A program made the position numbers and the translations under genes. DNA of 64,000 nt from Bacteroidia bacterium (GTDB taxonomy: Bacteria; Bacteroidota; Bacteroidia; B-17B0; Aurantibacillaceae). Shown here in pieces: positions 48,725 through 57,309 of the stretch; the stretch's first letter is position 1, and every line of letters begins with the position of its first letter. Location of the stretch: assembly GCA_014378485.1 (NCBI GenBank), contig JACMNO010000081.1, forward strand, positions 29,383 to 93,382, given 5' to 3'. The notes under the pieces were generated by a model. The model did not search any database and had not been told where the DNA came from. It saw only the letters and a program-made list of their open reading frames with translations.

Positions 48725-49153
48725 TCAATGTTTTTTAATGTATTTATTATCCTTCCATTTGTTTGTGCCTTCTTCGCTATCTTTAATAAGTTCCTTTAGT
48801 CGTTTTACTCTTGTGGCTTCATGTTTTGCACTCATTACCCAATTTTGCGAAGACTTTTTATACGATGGTGCAAGTGATTGAAAATAAGTCCAAGCTTTTT
48901 ATTTGCTTTAAATTGATTCTGAAAGTCGGAGGAAAATTTAATTTATTCGCTTTCGTGACAGTAAACTTTAGATTTATGTTCTTTTCTGCTTTTAAAACTC
49001 GCAATGCCGGCTGGCTTCATCAGTCCCTGCTCAGTCAACTCATTTATTTTTTGAATGTTTACTGCACTCCAGATACTTGTGTATTTTCTTGGAATAAAAC
49101 GGATAATAGTATTTGTTTATGGATTTACGAACTCAGTCTATCTAGCCGAAACA
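48725..49153 (-). pseudogene. Decayed YdeI/OmpD-associated family gene
   Basis: Reading the minus strand from about 49153 gives CFG-stop-ID-stop-VRKSINKYYY, then after a frameshift IRFIPRKYTSIWSAVNIQKINELTEQGLMKP and FKSRKEHKSKVY, a TAA, KFSSDFQNQFKANKK, another frameshift, then AWTYFQSLAPSYKKSSQNWVMSAKHEATR and RLKELIKDSEEG to a TGA at 48725-48727. This follows the YdeI family from the FGWIDG motif (now with TAG for Trp and TGA for Gly) to the C-terminus. At least three stops and two frameshifts, N-terminal part gone. A plus-strand open frame across it is a shadow. Confidence 0.75.
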
Positions 49154-49445
49154 TAGTAACGGTTTAGAAAAAAAAGTTTACTGCGATTTTAATTTTTATT
49201 TGTTAAAGCTATACTTATTTTTTTTGTTATTAAAAAAACTTTGTTTTATAAGATTTTGCTCCATTTCAATAATTTATGGTAAACAAAAAAAACTTAATGA
49301 GTTTTGGGAATTTAAATGTTTTATAAAGTATTATAGTTTCTTTCCTACATTATAGAAGATAATATTAAAATAGCATAGCCATAGGATTTATGTAAGGAAT
49401 CGGCAGGCTTAATTAAATACATTTACAGTCTAAATAGAAAATGAA

Positions 49446-49661
49446 ATGAAAAATTTATTACTCCTATCAATTATTATATTAACCTCATGCAACAACATTA
49501 TTCATGAAGAAGATGAAAATAAAATCAATGATAATAAAGTGCTTGACACAATAAGCAGCGAGGGCAAGTTGAACGATATCATTAATCAAAATCGTGATTC
49601 AGAAGACAGTATAAAAAATGTCGAAAAAATTGAAGAGCAGCTTAAGAATAATCCGCAGTAG
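49446..49661 (+). CDS. Very small acidic lipoprotein
   Basis: 71 residues: MKNLLLLSIIILTSCNNIIHEEDENK has a clear lipobox (LTSC, Cys15), and the rest is a short charged, Asn-rich segment with no domain. Lies in a sparse region. Probably real because of the lipobox; function unknown. Confidence 0.5.
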   Translation: MKNLLLLSIIILTSCNNIIHEEDENKINDNKVLDTISSEGKLNDIINQNRDSEDSIKNVEKIEEQLKNNPQ

Positions 49662-49751
49662 TCGGGGGTGAAACTTTATAAACCCAACATTTTAAATTAA
49701 AAAACTCCAAAGCTAAATGAGTAGGCTTAATAGATAAGGCGTACTGATCAA

Positions 49752-50183
49752 TTAGGATGGTATAAGAAAAGCCATAAGATGATTTTCAATGCTTTTCATA
49801 TTAGCGCTTAAATAATAAGTTCTAAGTATATTCCTGCTGCTCACTAAAACGTATTTAATTCTCTCATTGAGAATGCCCATGCTATTTGAATATGTTTCTG
49901 AAAGTTCTTTTTCAGTTCTAAATTCCTGTCCTTTAATTTTTCCAAAAATGTATAAACGATGTTTTCCTGTCTTAAATTTACAGACATAAATATTTAAATG
50001 CCCTTCGTCTGCGTGAGCCTCTCTGTATTTAATTTCCATTACATCAGTGCAAGTAGAAAGGGAATTGTCCATTCCACAAATGATTTCTTCTTTTATTTCA
50101 GGAGGTGATAGCAACAGGTCTACACTAAAATCGATTATCTCAAAAGATTTTACTTCTGGTATAGGCAATAAAATGGCTTTCAT
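49752..50183 (-). CDS. Hypothetical protein, no recognised family
   Basis: 143 residues, no signal peptide or membrane helix, mixed alpha/beta, with motifs such as EIKYREAHADEGHLNIYVCKF and KHRLYIFGKIKGQEFRTEKE. The ATG start at 50183 and low-complexity-free sequence support a real gene. Not recognised. Orphan in the sparse stretch. Confidence 0.5.
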   Translation of the reverse strand: MKAILLPIPEVKSFEIIDFSVDLLLSPPEIKEEIICGMDNSLSTCTDVMEIKYREAHADEGHLNIYVCKFKTGKHRLYIFGKIKGQEFRTEKELSETYSNSMGILNERIKYVLVSSRNILRTYYLSANMKSIENHLMAFLIPS

Positions 50184-50789
50184 ATTAATTTTATTAAATT
50201 ATTTAAATGTAAAAATATGTAAGATTACATTTATGTTTATGAAAATTTGTTGAAAACGTGTTTTAAATAGCCAGGATTCTTTTTAACATAGCTAAAGACA
50301 TATATTTGTTATTAAGATTTTAATAAAAAATCTTGTGCTTAACTTATGTTCCTGTATTTCAATGAGTTTTATTATTCAGTAAAATGAAAACTTTATTTAA
50401 TTAACAAAAATATGGATGGGTATCATCCTGAACCATAAGAATAATGCAATATTTCTGCTGCTTACACCATTCTATATTGTAAGATCACAAATGTATTTAA
50501 ACCTTAAATAAAGATTTTTACACAAAGACTTCCCTATTGTCCAAAATTGTTAATCAAAGTGTGCATATCTATGTTAAAAGTGGCTACTTAATCTGTGAAA
50601 TATACAACTCGCCACTTTGCTTATAGCTTACTTTTAACCACCATTAAATACAGACTTTATGTTCTTAGTTATTCTTAAAGAAATCATTATATCTTCTGGT
50701 AACAGGAGAAATCCACTTATCAACTTCCTTTTATACAAAGAGCAAGTACCCACATCCTTTAACATAACCCTAAATTCATTTAGAATGAT
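50184..50789. other. 606-base stretch without a confident gene
   Basis: Very AT-rich. Two weak things stand out: an inverted repeat AAAGTGGC (50577-50584) with GCCACTTT (50611-50618) around a 26-nt loop, and a 44-codon frame (ATG 50659, stop 50791-50793) whose ATGA overlaps the next start codon. Nothing else recognised. Confidence 0.5.
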
Positions 50790-51026
50790 ATGAAAGAATT
50801 AAAGTTGATTCAGGATGAGATCACAGGGCTGGTCCATGTTAAAGAAGATAGTCAGTACAACAGCATTAACGCTGATTTGGCCATACTTGCTGAAAATGTT
50901 AAGGTCAGATTTTTTGGGCAGGTAGGTGATGTTATTTTAAAAAAAGGCTCGTTATTATATGTTCATGGTACCGTTTCCGGGAAAGTGGAAAATATGGGTG
51001 GAGTAATTCACGTATTTAATAATTAA
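50790..51026 (+). CDS. Short bactofilin-like beta-solenoid protein
   Basis: 78 residues. After a polar start, the segment ADLAILAENVKVRFFGQVGDVILKKGSLLYVHGTVSGKVENMGGVIHVF shows evenly spaced hydrophobic/Gly turns like those of beta-helices and bactofilins, but shorter than DUF583. Function unknown. Confidence 0.55.
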   Translation: MKELKLIQDEITGLVHVKEDSQYNSINADLAILAENVKVRFFGQVGDVILKKGSLLYVHGTVSGKVENMGGVIHVFNN

Positions 51027-51268
51027 CACTTTTCATAAGAATAAATAAGGAAATGGTTGGTAACACTCTTTGAACCAAAGTCCCTGCGGTGGTTAGAAAT
51101 TAATAAGTGAGCCATATTTACCTTTGAGGTTTTATCTACATAAATGAACTTATCACAAATGGATATAAGTAATGCATTTTTTGGGATTTTCAACCCCGCA
51201 AAAAAACGCATTGTCATGCAAACGTAAATATTTCCACAACCAAAAGCCGGTAGCTGAATTTGCATTTT

Positions 51269-51730
51269 TTATATTTGATTTGTTGTTTGCAACTTTGATA
51301 AATCGAATCCCATTTCCTTCAACCGCGATAAAAGTTTTTGGTAAACGGCTTCATCCATATGTAGAGTCCTGGATAAAATCCATAAATATTTTTTACTCGG
51401 GTGACTTACTACAGAATAACTATAATCATCTGCTAAATCAATAATCCAATATGGTGCTTTGAAGGGCCAAAAAAACTGAACTTTCAATTTAGCATTGCCT
51501 GAATCTTTTACAACAAAAGCTTTGCCTTTAATTTAAGATTGTTTACCGGTAATGCTGTCTCTATTGCAACGATTTTCAACCACAACAAATCCTTTTTCAC
51601 TTAACGTATATTCAGCTGTTGTGCAATTGCATCCTTTTTGAAATCGTTGAGGATAGGAAGCTATCTCGTACCACTTTCCGGCATATTTCTTTAAGTCAAC
51701 ATTTGATACAGTTTGCAGTATTTGCGTCAA
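51269..51730 (-). pseudogene. Blc-type lipocalin gene with an in-frame stop
   Basis: One continuous frame encodes a full lipocalin: VDLKKYAGKWYEIASYPQRFQKGC (GxW motif), FVVVENRCNRDSITGKQS, a TAA at 51533-51535, then IKGKAFVVKDSGNAKLKVQFFWPF, YWIIDLADDYSYSVV, KKYLWILSRT and FDLSKL, ending at 51269. The only defect inside is the single stop. At the 5' end there is no ATG (a TTG at 51730 follows a stop), because the gene abuts a dtd fragment. Lipocalins of this type carry lipids in the envelope. Confidence 0.82.
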
Positions 51731-51930
51731 TTAAAAAAGGTAATCGACCTTCCTTTATTAAATCTGCTGAACCAGATATTGCCATTCCGCATTACGAATA
51801 TTGCATTCAGTATTTATCTCAACTAATTATTAAGCCCATTAAAACCGTTGATTTTGCAGCTGACATAAAAGTAAGTTTGATTAATGATGGCCATGTAACT
51901 ATTTTGATGGATAGTAAAAATAGAGAATAG
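51709..51930 (+). pseudogene. dtd: C-terminal fragment of D-aminoacyl-tRNA deacylase
   Basis: The plus strand encodes QFAVFASIKKGNRPSFIKSAEPD, then ADIKVSLINDGHVTILMDSKNRE, matching the last 70 or so residues of DTD, which removes D-amino acids from tRNA. The N-terminal half is missing: upstream DNA is the lipocalin gene on the other strand. The conserved Gly-Pro of the NDGPVT motif reads NDGHVT, another sign of decay. Confidence 0.82.
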
Positions 51931-51975
51931 GATATCGTAAATTTTTAAAATGAAATCTAATTTTATTTATAACTG

Positions 51976-53127
51976 TTATTTACCGAAAATCATCTTTTTC
52001 ATAAAAGCAGTTATAAAGTGTTTTTTAGGAACGGAATTCATAATTTTTAATTCTTCTAATAAATTACTCTCTTCGTTTAAAAAATTAAGAAGTTCTTCAG
52101 CTGAATTTTTTTTAAATAATGTTGCAAATATTTCTCTCGACTCTATTTTTTTCGCATCCATTACTTCCATAAAAACTTTATCATAATTTTGAAATCTTTT
52201 TTTACGTGGACTATTGGATTTAATACTAATTCCTTTTTCTAATTTTAGAATAATTTTTTGAATATTTTTTTGAATAAAATAAAAAGTATATCCTGTGCTA
52301 GGTTTACTAAAGCCTCCCGATGTTCCTATATTTATAATATTACTACCAAATGGATTAACAAAACTCGATTCAACCATCGGTATTTCACCAAACTCACTAT
52401 CATCAATAATATAATTTTTTACATTAAGTGTATTGTTTATATATGAACGTAATTCGTTGTCGTATTCATCAGTAGGCAATCTGTTTTTAGAAAAGCCTGT
52501 ATATTCAATTAATGCAGTGTTTTTTGTAAATGGTATTACATAAAAGAAACGGCAATCATTATATTGGTTAACTCTAAAATCCATAAATGTAGGGCATGTA
52601 ATATCAAATGCATTTTCGGGAGTTGTAATCGTCCACCCTTTAAAATGCTGTACATAATTTATGTGATTTTGTTTTTTTTGAAGTGTTTGTATAGCACTAT
52701 TAAATATGTATTTAGAGTAATAATTATTAGTAGCGGTATTTAATTTTCCTAATCCGTTTTCGGAAGAAAGTGAATAAATAGTGTCTGTTACAAATTCAAA
52801 TCTAGCATCATTTTTTAATTCATTTAAACAGTAATTATAGAAATCAATGCCTTTAATCATCATGTAATTATAGGTTCCTATATTTATTTTCTTTTCAAAT
52901 GATTTATCTTTAAAATAAATATCATTCCATTTTCTAAATACAATATCATCAAACCAATTGGAAGATTTATTTGTCCAAAAACACCAAGTTCGGTCGTTTT
53001 TGTTTTTTAAGTCTTTGTCAATTAATAATACTTTATTAAAACTTAGTTTAGATTGTTTAAGCATAACAGCTAATGATAGGCCAGCGCAACCAGTGCCTGC
53101 TATAATGTAATCATATTGCTTATGCAT
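51976..53127 (-). CDS. crtY: Lycopene beta-cyclase
   Basis: Flavin-fold cyclase that makes a beta-ionone ring at the end of lycopene-type carotenoids. 383 residues with the N-terminal dinucleotide motif YDYIIAGTGCAGLSLA, DRTWCFW, the GEIPMVES segment and GTSGGFSKPSTGY, all typical of the CrtY family. Its start overlaps crtZ by eight bases. Last gene of the crt operon. Confidence 0.92.
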   Translation of the reverse strand: MHKQYDYIIAGTGCAGLSLAVMLKQSKLSFNKVLLIDKDLKNKNDRTWCFWTNKSSNWFDDIVFRKWNDIYFKDKSFEKKINIGTYNYMMIKGIDFYNYCLNELKNDARFEFVTDTIYSLSSENGLGKLNTATNNYYSKYIFNSAIQTLQKKQNHINYVQHFKGWTITTPENAFDITCPTFMDFRVNQYNDCRFFYVIPFTKNTALIEYTGFSKNRLPTDEYDNELRSYINNTLNVKNYIIDDSEFGEIPMVESSFVNPFGSNIINIGTSGGFSKPSTGYTFYFIQKNIQKIILKLEKGISIKSNSPRKKRFQNYDKVFMEVMDAKKIESREIFATLFKKNSAEELLNFLNEESNLLEELKIMNSVPKKHFITAFMKKMIFGK

Positions 53128-53602
53128 TATTTTGACCTTTTTGTGTTTTTTTAGCCTCTACAAAATATTTGAAATTAATAAATAACATTCCAAAACTTTC
53201 GCCACCATGTTTCCCTTGGCGTTTATGATGCATTTTGTGAGCCCTACGTAAAGCTAATATATATAAATTTGTTGATTTGGTTAAAATTTTAAACCGTTGG
53301 TGAATAATTATATCATGTACAAAAAAGTATGATAAACCATATAATGCAATGCCAAAACCAACCCATGTATACCAAGCATAATTATTAATCATGCCAAACA
53401 TAATACAAAGCCAAGATGGTATGGCATAAATTAAAAAAAACAAATCATTTCGTTCAAACCAATTTGAGTGATCTTTTTTATGATGATCGGCATGAAAATA
53501 CCACATAAAACCATGCATGATGTATTTGTGATTAAACCAAGCCGAAAACTCTGTAATTGTAAAGGTTAAAACAATGATGAGTATGTTTTTTAATGTTTCC
53601 AT
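53120..53602 (-). CDS. crtZ: Beta-carotene 3-hydroxylase
   Basis: Membrane di-iron hydroxylase adding OH at C-3 of the beta ring. 160 residues, three or four helices and the histidine clusters HKYIMH, HADHH, HDIIIH and HKMHH, the CrtZ pattern, then HGGESFGML. Nine bases after cruF. Confidence 0.9.
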   Translation of the reverse strand: METLKNILIIVLTFTITEFSAWFNHKYIMHGFMWYFHADHHKKDHSNWFERNDLFFLIYAIPSWLCIMFGMINNYAWYTWVGFGIALYGLSYFFVHDIIIHQRFKILTKSTNLYILALRRAHKMHHKRQGKHGGESFGMLFINFKYFVEAKKTQKGQNNA

Positions 53603-53610
53603 TGTGTTGA

Positions 53611-54237
53611 TTATTGATTAAAAAAGTAGATTATGCCAAATAAAAACAATTGAAGTATGAAAATTGTTAAGGCAATTTTTTTGTTTCCAAGTTTTAAGTT
53701 CGAACTAAATATAAAAGATACAAAAAAACTAATTGTAAACCAGCTAACATAATTATGAAGGCCTGCAATACCTTCATTAAAATACCAAAAATCCATTTTA
53801 GGAGCTGATTGTTCAATTAAAACATCTAAACCTGTGGCAATAATTGCCGTAATTAAACTTAATAATAGTTTGTGATTTGTAATATAGCTACCAATTAATA
53901 AGCTGCAATTTAAAATAAGCGCCCAGTTAAGTGAAATAATTAGAGGCACTTCAAAAACCTTAATACCTAAATTATTTCCATAGTTGTAACTACCAAAAAT
54001 TAATCCTGTTTTCACCCCAATAATTTCACTTATAAATCCAATTAATGCTACTAGTAAAAAACTGAAAAGATATTTTTTATTAGAAAGTGGTTGAAATATC
54101 AGGAATACAAATGAGGTGTATAATAATGTAAAAGGTGTTAATGGTAAATAAAACGAAGGTTTTACAATCATTCCAATTGTACCAGAAATGTACAATATAA
54201 TTAAGAAGCAATATGCTGAATTTTTTATCTTTTGCAT
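53611..54237 (-). CDS. cruF: Carotenoid 1,2-hydratase CruF-like (DUF422)
   Basis: Integral membrane protein of about seven helices, 208 residues from the ATG at 54235-54237 (an upstream GTG lies inside crtD). Motifs GFISEIIGVKTGLIFGSYNYG and LDVLIEQSAPKMDFWYF match the DUF422 family, where CruF adds water to the psi end. Starts one base after the crtD stop. Role inferred from family and operon. Confidence 0.8.
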   Translation of the reverse strand: MQKIKNSAYCFLIILYISGTIGMIVKPSFYLPLTPFTLLYTSFVFLIFQPLSNKKYLFSFLLVALIGFISEIIGVKTGLIFGSYNYGNNLGIKVFEVPLIISLNWALILNCSLLIGSYITNHKLLLSLITAIIATGLDVLIEQSAPKMDFWYFNEGIAGLHNYVSWFTISFFVSFIFSSNLKLGNKKIALTIFILQLFLFGIIYFFNQ

Positions 54238-54238
54238 A

Positions 54239-55729
54239 TTAATTATTATTGTTTGGAATGATATCACTTACAATTTTAGCGCTTAATAAACATAGCGGAA
54301 TTCCACCGCCTGGATGCACACTACCTCCAACAAGATATAAGCCTTTAATTTTATTGCTGAAGTTCGCGTGTCTTAAAAAAGCAGAAAATTTATTATTGCT
54401 TGAGTTTCCGTATAAAGATCCTCCAAAAGATGCTGTTTGTAATTCTATACCAAAAGGATCTAATATTGCTTCTTCTTCAATGTATTGTTCAATATGAGTA
54501 TTAAGAATACGGTTGATTTTTGAAATTACATTTTTTCGTAACTCATCAGCATATTTTATCTCTTTTTGAAATTTGTTGTGCGGTACATTTACCATAACAA
54601 ACCAATTTTCAGACCCAATTGGCGCATCATTTCTACATTTTTTAGAAGTGATGTTTATATATATAGTTGGGTCAAAATACGGCTCGTCTGTTTCAAAAAG
54701 ACAGGAAAATTCTTCAGCATAATTATTAGAAAATAAAACATTGTGTACTCCTAACTCATTAAATTCTTTTTTTATTCCCCAATAAAAAACATATGCGCTA
54801 CTCGATTTTTCTTGTGCTAAGGTTTTAATTGGAGTATATTTTTGAGGAAGTAATTTTTTATATAAAAAATTAATGTCAACATCGCTAATAGTTAAATCGC
54901 TTTCGTATTTATTTGTATTACTAATTAATCCAGTAGCTCTATTTTTCTCAATTGTTATTTCCTCTACAGTTTCATTATACTTTATTTGCACTCCAAGTTC
55001 TTTTGCTAAATCTACCAAATGAGTTGTTATTTGGTGCATACCATTTTCGGGCAAATAAGCCCCTAAATTAAGTTCTAAGTGAGGAATAACATTTAATAAA
55101 GCAGGTGCTTTATAAGGATTAGAGCCATTATAAGTAGCATATCTATTAAATAACTGAACTGTTTTAGGGTTTTTAAATGCACTGCTGTTTTGTTGATGCA
55201 TAGTACTAAAAAGTGCCAACTTAGGGATGTTTAAAATCCCTTTTAGTGTTCTTTTATTTAAGAAGTTTTTAGGTTTACTTATAGATTGTTTTAAGAAAAT
55301 ATCAGCTATAATATTATAATAAAAACTACTTTTTTCAATATGTTTTATTACTGTACTTTCTGGTTCGTTAAGCTTTAAGTTTATTTCTTTAGCAAATTCA
55401 TGAATATCTTTCTTTGCTTTTAACTGTGTACCATCTTCAAAAAAATAGTGTGTAATTGTATTAAGTTGCTGGTATTTAAATTTATTTTTACTGCCAGATA
55501 AATGAGTTAATTCATCTATTAATTGAGGCAATGTAAGTAAAGATGGTCCTTTATCAAAGCGGTATTTACCTAATACTAATTCCGATAGTTTACCGCCTGG
55601 ATAAGAGTTTTTTTCGAATATCGTAACTGAATATCCTTTTACGGCTAACCTAATTGCAGTGGCTAAACCGCCAATACCTGAACCTATTATATTTACTGTT
55701 TTTATAATATTTACGTTAAACGTTAACAA
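54239..55729 (-). CDS. crtD: Carotenoid 3,4-desaturase CrtD-like
   Basis: FAD-dependent oxidoreductase of the CrtI/CrtD family, 496 residues: dinucleotide motif NIIGSGIGGLATAIRLA, YPGGKLSEL, the RYATYNGSNPYKAPAL segment common in CrtD types, and C-terminal GGSVHPGGGIPLCLLSAK. In an operon with CruF it most likely dehydrogenates C-3,4 after hydration. There is no ATG before the FAD motif; TTG at 55729 is the probable start. Confidence 0.78.
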   Translation of the reverse strand: MLTFNVNIIKTVNIIGSGIGGLATAIRLAVKGYSVTIFEKNSYPGGKLSELVLGKYRFDKGPSLLTLPQLIDELTHLSGSKNKFKYQQLNTITHYFFEDGTQLKAKKDIHEFAKEINLKLNEPESTVIKHIEKSSFYYNIIADIFLKQSISKPKNFLNKRTLKGILNIPKLALFSTMHQQNSSAFKNPKTVQLFNRYATYNGSNPYKAPALLNVIPHLELNLGAYLPENGMHQITTHLVDLAKELGVQIKYNETVEEITIEKNRATGLISNTNKYESDLTISDVDINFLYKKLLPQKYTPIKTLAQEKSSSAYVFYWGIKKEFNELGVHNVLFSNNYAEEFSCLFETDEPYFDPTIYINITSKKCRNDAPIGSENWFVMVNVPHNKFQKEIKYADELRKNVISKINRILNTHIEQYIEEEAILDPFGIELQTASFGGSLYGNSSNNKFSAFLRHANFSNKIKGLYLVGGSVHPGGGIPLCLLSAKIVSDIIPNNNN

Positions 55730-55906
55730 TATTAAATAAATTTTATTACATCTTTTTAGTTTTCCTTTTGTAATAAAAAAATTTCTATACTGAAGTTTGG
55801 TTCAGCGTATTATCTTGAGATTATTAACTTTATACGCGATAAGGCATTATAAATTAATTTTCTTACATAATGTATATTTTTATTAAGTAAATGGGTATTT
55901 TTATTT

Positions 55907-56455
55907 TTATGCTTTTTTTATAGTGGTTTGCGTTGTTAAATTTTTATTTTTAAAGATAGCTTCTTGCATTATTTTTTTTTCATCAACTGATATTTGTTTT
56001 GCAGCAACTGTATAATTTAAAATACGCTGCAGTAAATCTATATCTATAATAGTTGACACACCGTTAAAAATAGTTCGTTTATCTTCTTCAATGTTTGTTT
56101 TATACATTAAAACACTTGGGGTATTTAGTTGAACAGTTAATCTTAAAAATCGTAATTCAATGTTTTTAGGATCGTTATTTATAGCATTTTCTAAAAGTGT
56201 TTTTCCTTTATGAAAATAACTTAGTTTGGTATAAGGATTATAAGTATGTAAACAAAGCATCATTTGAGACATACCCTGATAACCAATAATTAATGGGTTT
56301 TTAGTTGAAGTTTTAAATAGTAATAGTTGTAAGCTATCTGCCGATGTTGGCGATTTAGTGGCACGATAAAACAACGATCTAATTTCAATCATATCATTAG
56401 CTTTCGCTTGATATATTAATTGAAACAGGAAAAATGTTAGTATTAGTTTGTACAT
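55907..56455 (-). CDS. Exported hypothetical protein of the carotenoid cluster
   Basis: 182 residues with a signal peptide (MYKLILTFFLFQLIYQAKA) and a helical, TPR-like body (KGKTLLENAINNDPKNIELRFLRLT). Located 17 bases after crtB on the same strand. I have seen similar proteins by crtB in other Bacteroidota. No enzyme motif; role unknown. Confidence 0.7.
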   Translation of the reverse strand: MYKLILTFFLFQLIYQAKANDMIEIRSLFYRATKSPTSADSLQLLLFKTSTKNPLIIGYQGMSQMMLCLHTYNPYTKLSYFHKGKTLLENAINNDPKNIELRFLRLTVQLNTPSVLMYKTNIEEDKRTIFNGVSTIIDIDLLQRILNYTVAAKQISVDEKKIMQEAIFKNKNLTTQTTIKKA

Positions 56456-56472
56456 TATATGTAATTACTTAT

Positions 56473-57309
56473 TTATAGTAAATTTATTTGGTTTCTTACA
56501 AGTGAGTTGAACATTAATCCGAATTTATTAAGATTCGGAATTCGAATTCTTGCATTCATTACTTTTTCGGCTGGAGTTTTTTTTATTTTCAAAAACAATT
56601 TTTTATAGTAATAGTATGCTAAATAAACACCGCCCCTTGATCCTGATGGAAGCATATTTATTCCCAATAGAGCATGATGAAATTCTGCATCTATCTCATT
56701 TTCGATTCTCTTTTTTTCGATGTGCGAAAATTGCTCGAAATTTACTCCGGGAAAATAAGTTCTGCCAAGTATCGTATAATCGGCTTTGAGATCCCTTAAA
56801 AAATTAACTTTTTGGAAGGCAGATCCTAAACTCATAGCATAGGGTTTTAGTTTATTGTAGATCGCATCATCTCCTTCTGCAAAAACGCGAAGACACATCA
56901 AACCTACAACTTCTGCTGATCCCAGTATATAATTTTTGTAAGACTGATCATCATGTTCTGTTTGCAGGAGATCCATTTCCATACTTTTTATGAACGTATC
57001 TATCAGATCCCATTCAATATTGTAAAGATGCACAGCTTTTTGAAATTGATTGAGAATTGGGTTAAGACTGATCTTTTCTTCAATGGCTTGAACTGTATCA
57101 TTTCTTAATCTTTCCATGAGAATAGATTTATTATAATCATGAAAACTATCTACGATCTCGTCGGCTAATCTTACAAAACCATAGATACCATATATTGGTT
57201 CATGAAATTTTTTATTTAAAAAATAAATTCCCAAAGAAAAACTCGTGCTATATTCCTGTGTAACATTTTTACTGCACTGAGCGGATATTTTATCGAATAA
57301 TGCTTTCAT
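56473..57309 (-). CDS. crtB: Phytoene synthase
   Basis: Condenses two geranylgeranyl diphosphates to phytoene, first step of the pathway. 278 residues with both Asp-rich motifs, DEIVD (about 48-52) and DLKAD in KVNFLRDLKADY, and the GSAEVVGLMCLRVF helix. Its ATG overlaps the crtI stop by four bases. Confidence 0.94.
   Translation of the reverse strand: MKALFDKISAQCSKNVTQEYSTSFSLGIYFLNKKFHEPIYGIYGFVRLADEIVDSFHDYNKSILMERLRNDTVQAIEEKISLNPILNQFQKAVHLYNIEWDLIDTFIKSMEMDLLQTEHDDQSYKNYILGSAEVVGLMCLRVFAEGDDAIYNKLKPYAMSLGSAFQKVNFLRDLKADYTILGRTYFPGVNFEQFSHIEKKRIENEIDAEFHHALLGINMLPSGSRGGVYLAYYYYKKLFLKIKKTPAEKVMNARIRIPNLNKFGLMFNSLVRNQINLL

Noticed and set aside
48811..49167. 118-codon plus-strand open frame
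   Set aside because: It lies across the decayed YdeI gene on the other strand; the minus strand holds the homology.
51172..51444. 90-codon plus-strand open frame
   Set aside because: Shadow of the lipocalin gene, which is recognisable on the minus strand.
41567..51535. Two in-frame TAA codons as a hint of stop-codon reassignment
   Set aside because: Many intact genes here end in TAA at the expected length, and nearby genes also carry frameshifts, so ordinary decay is simpler.
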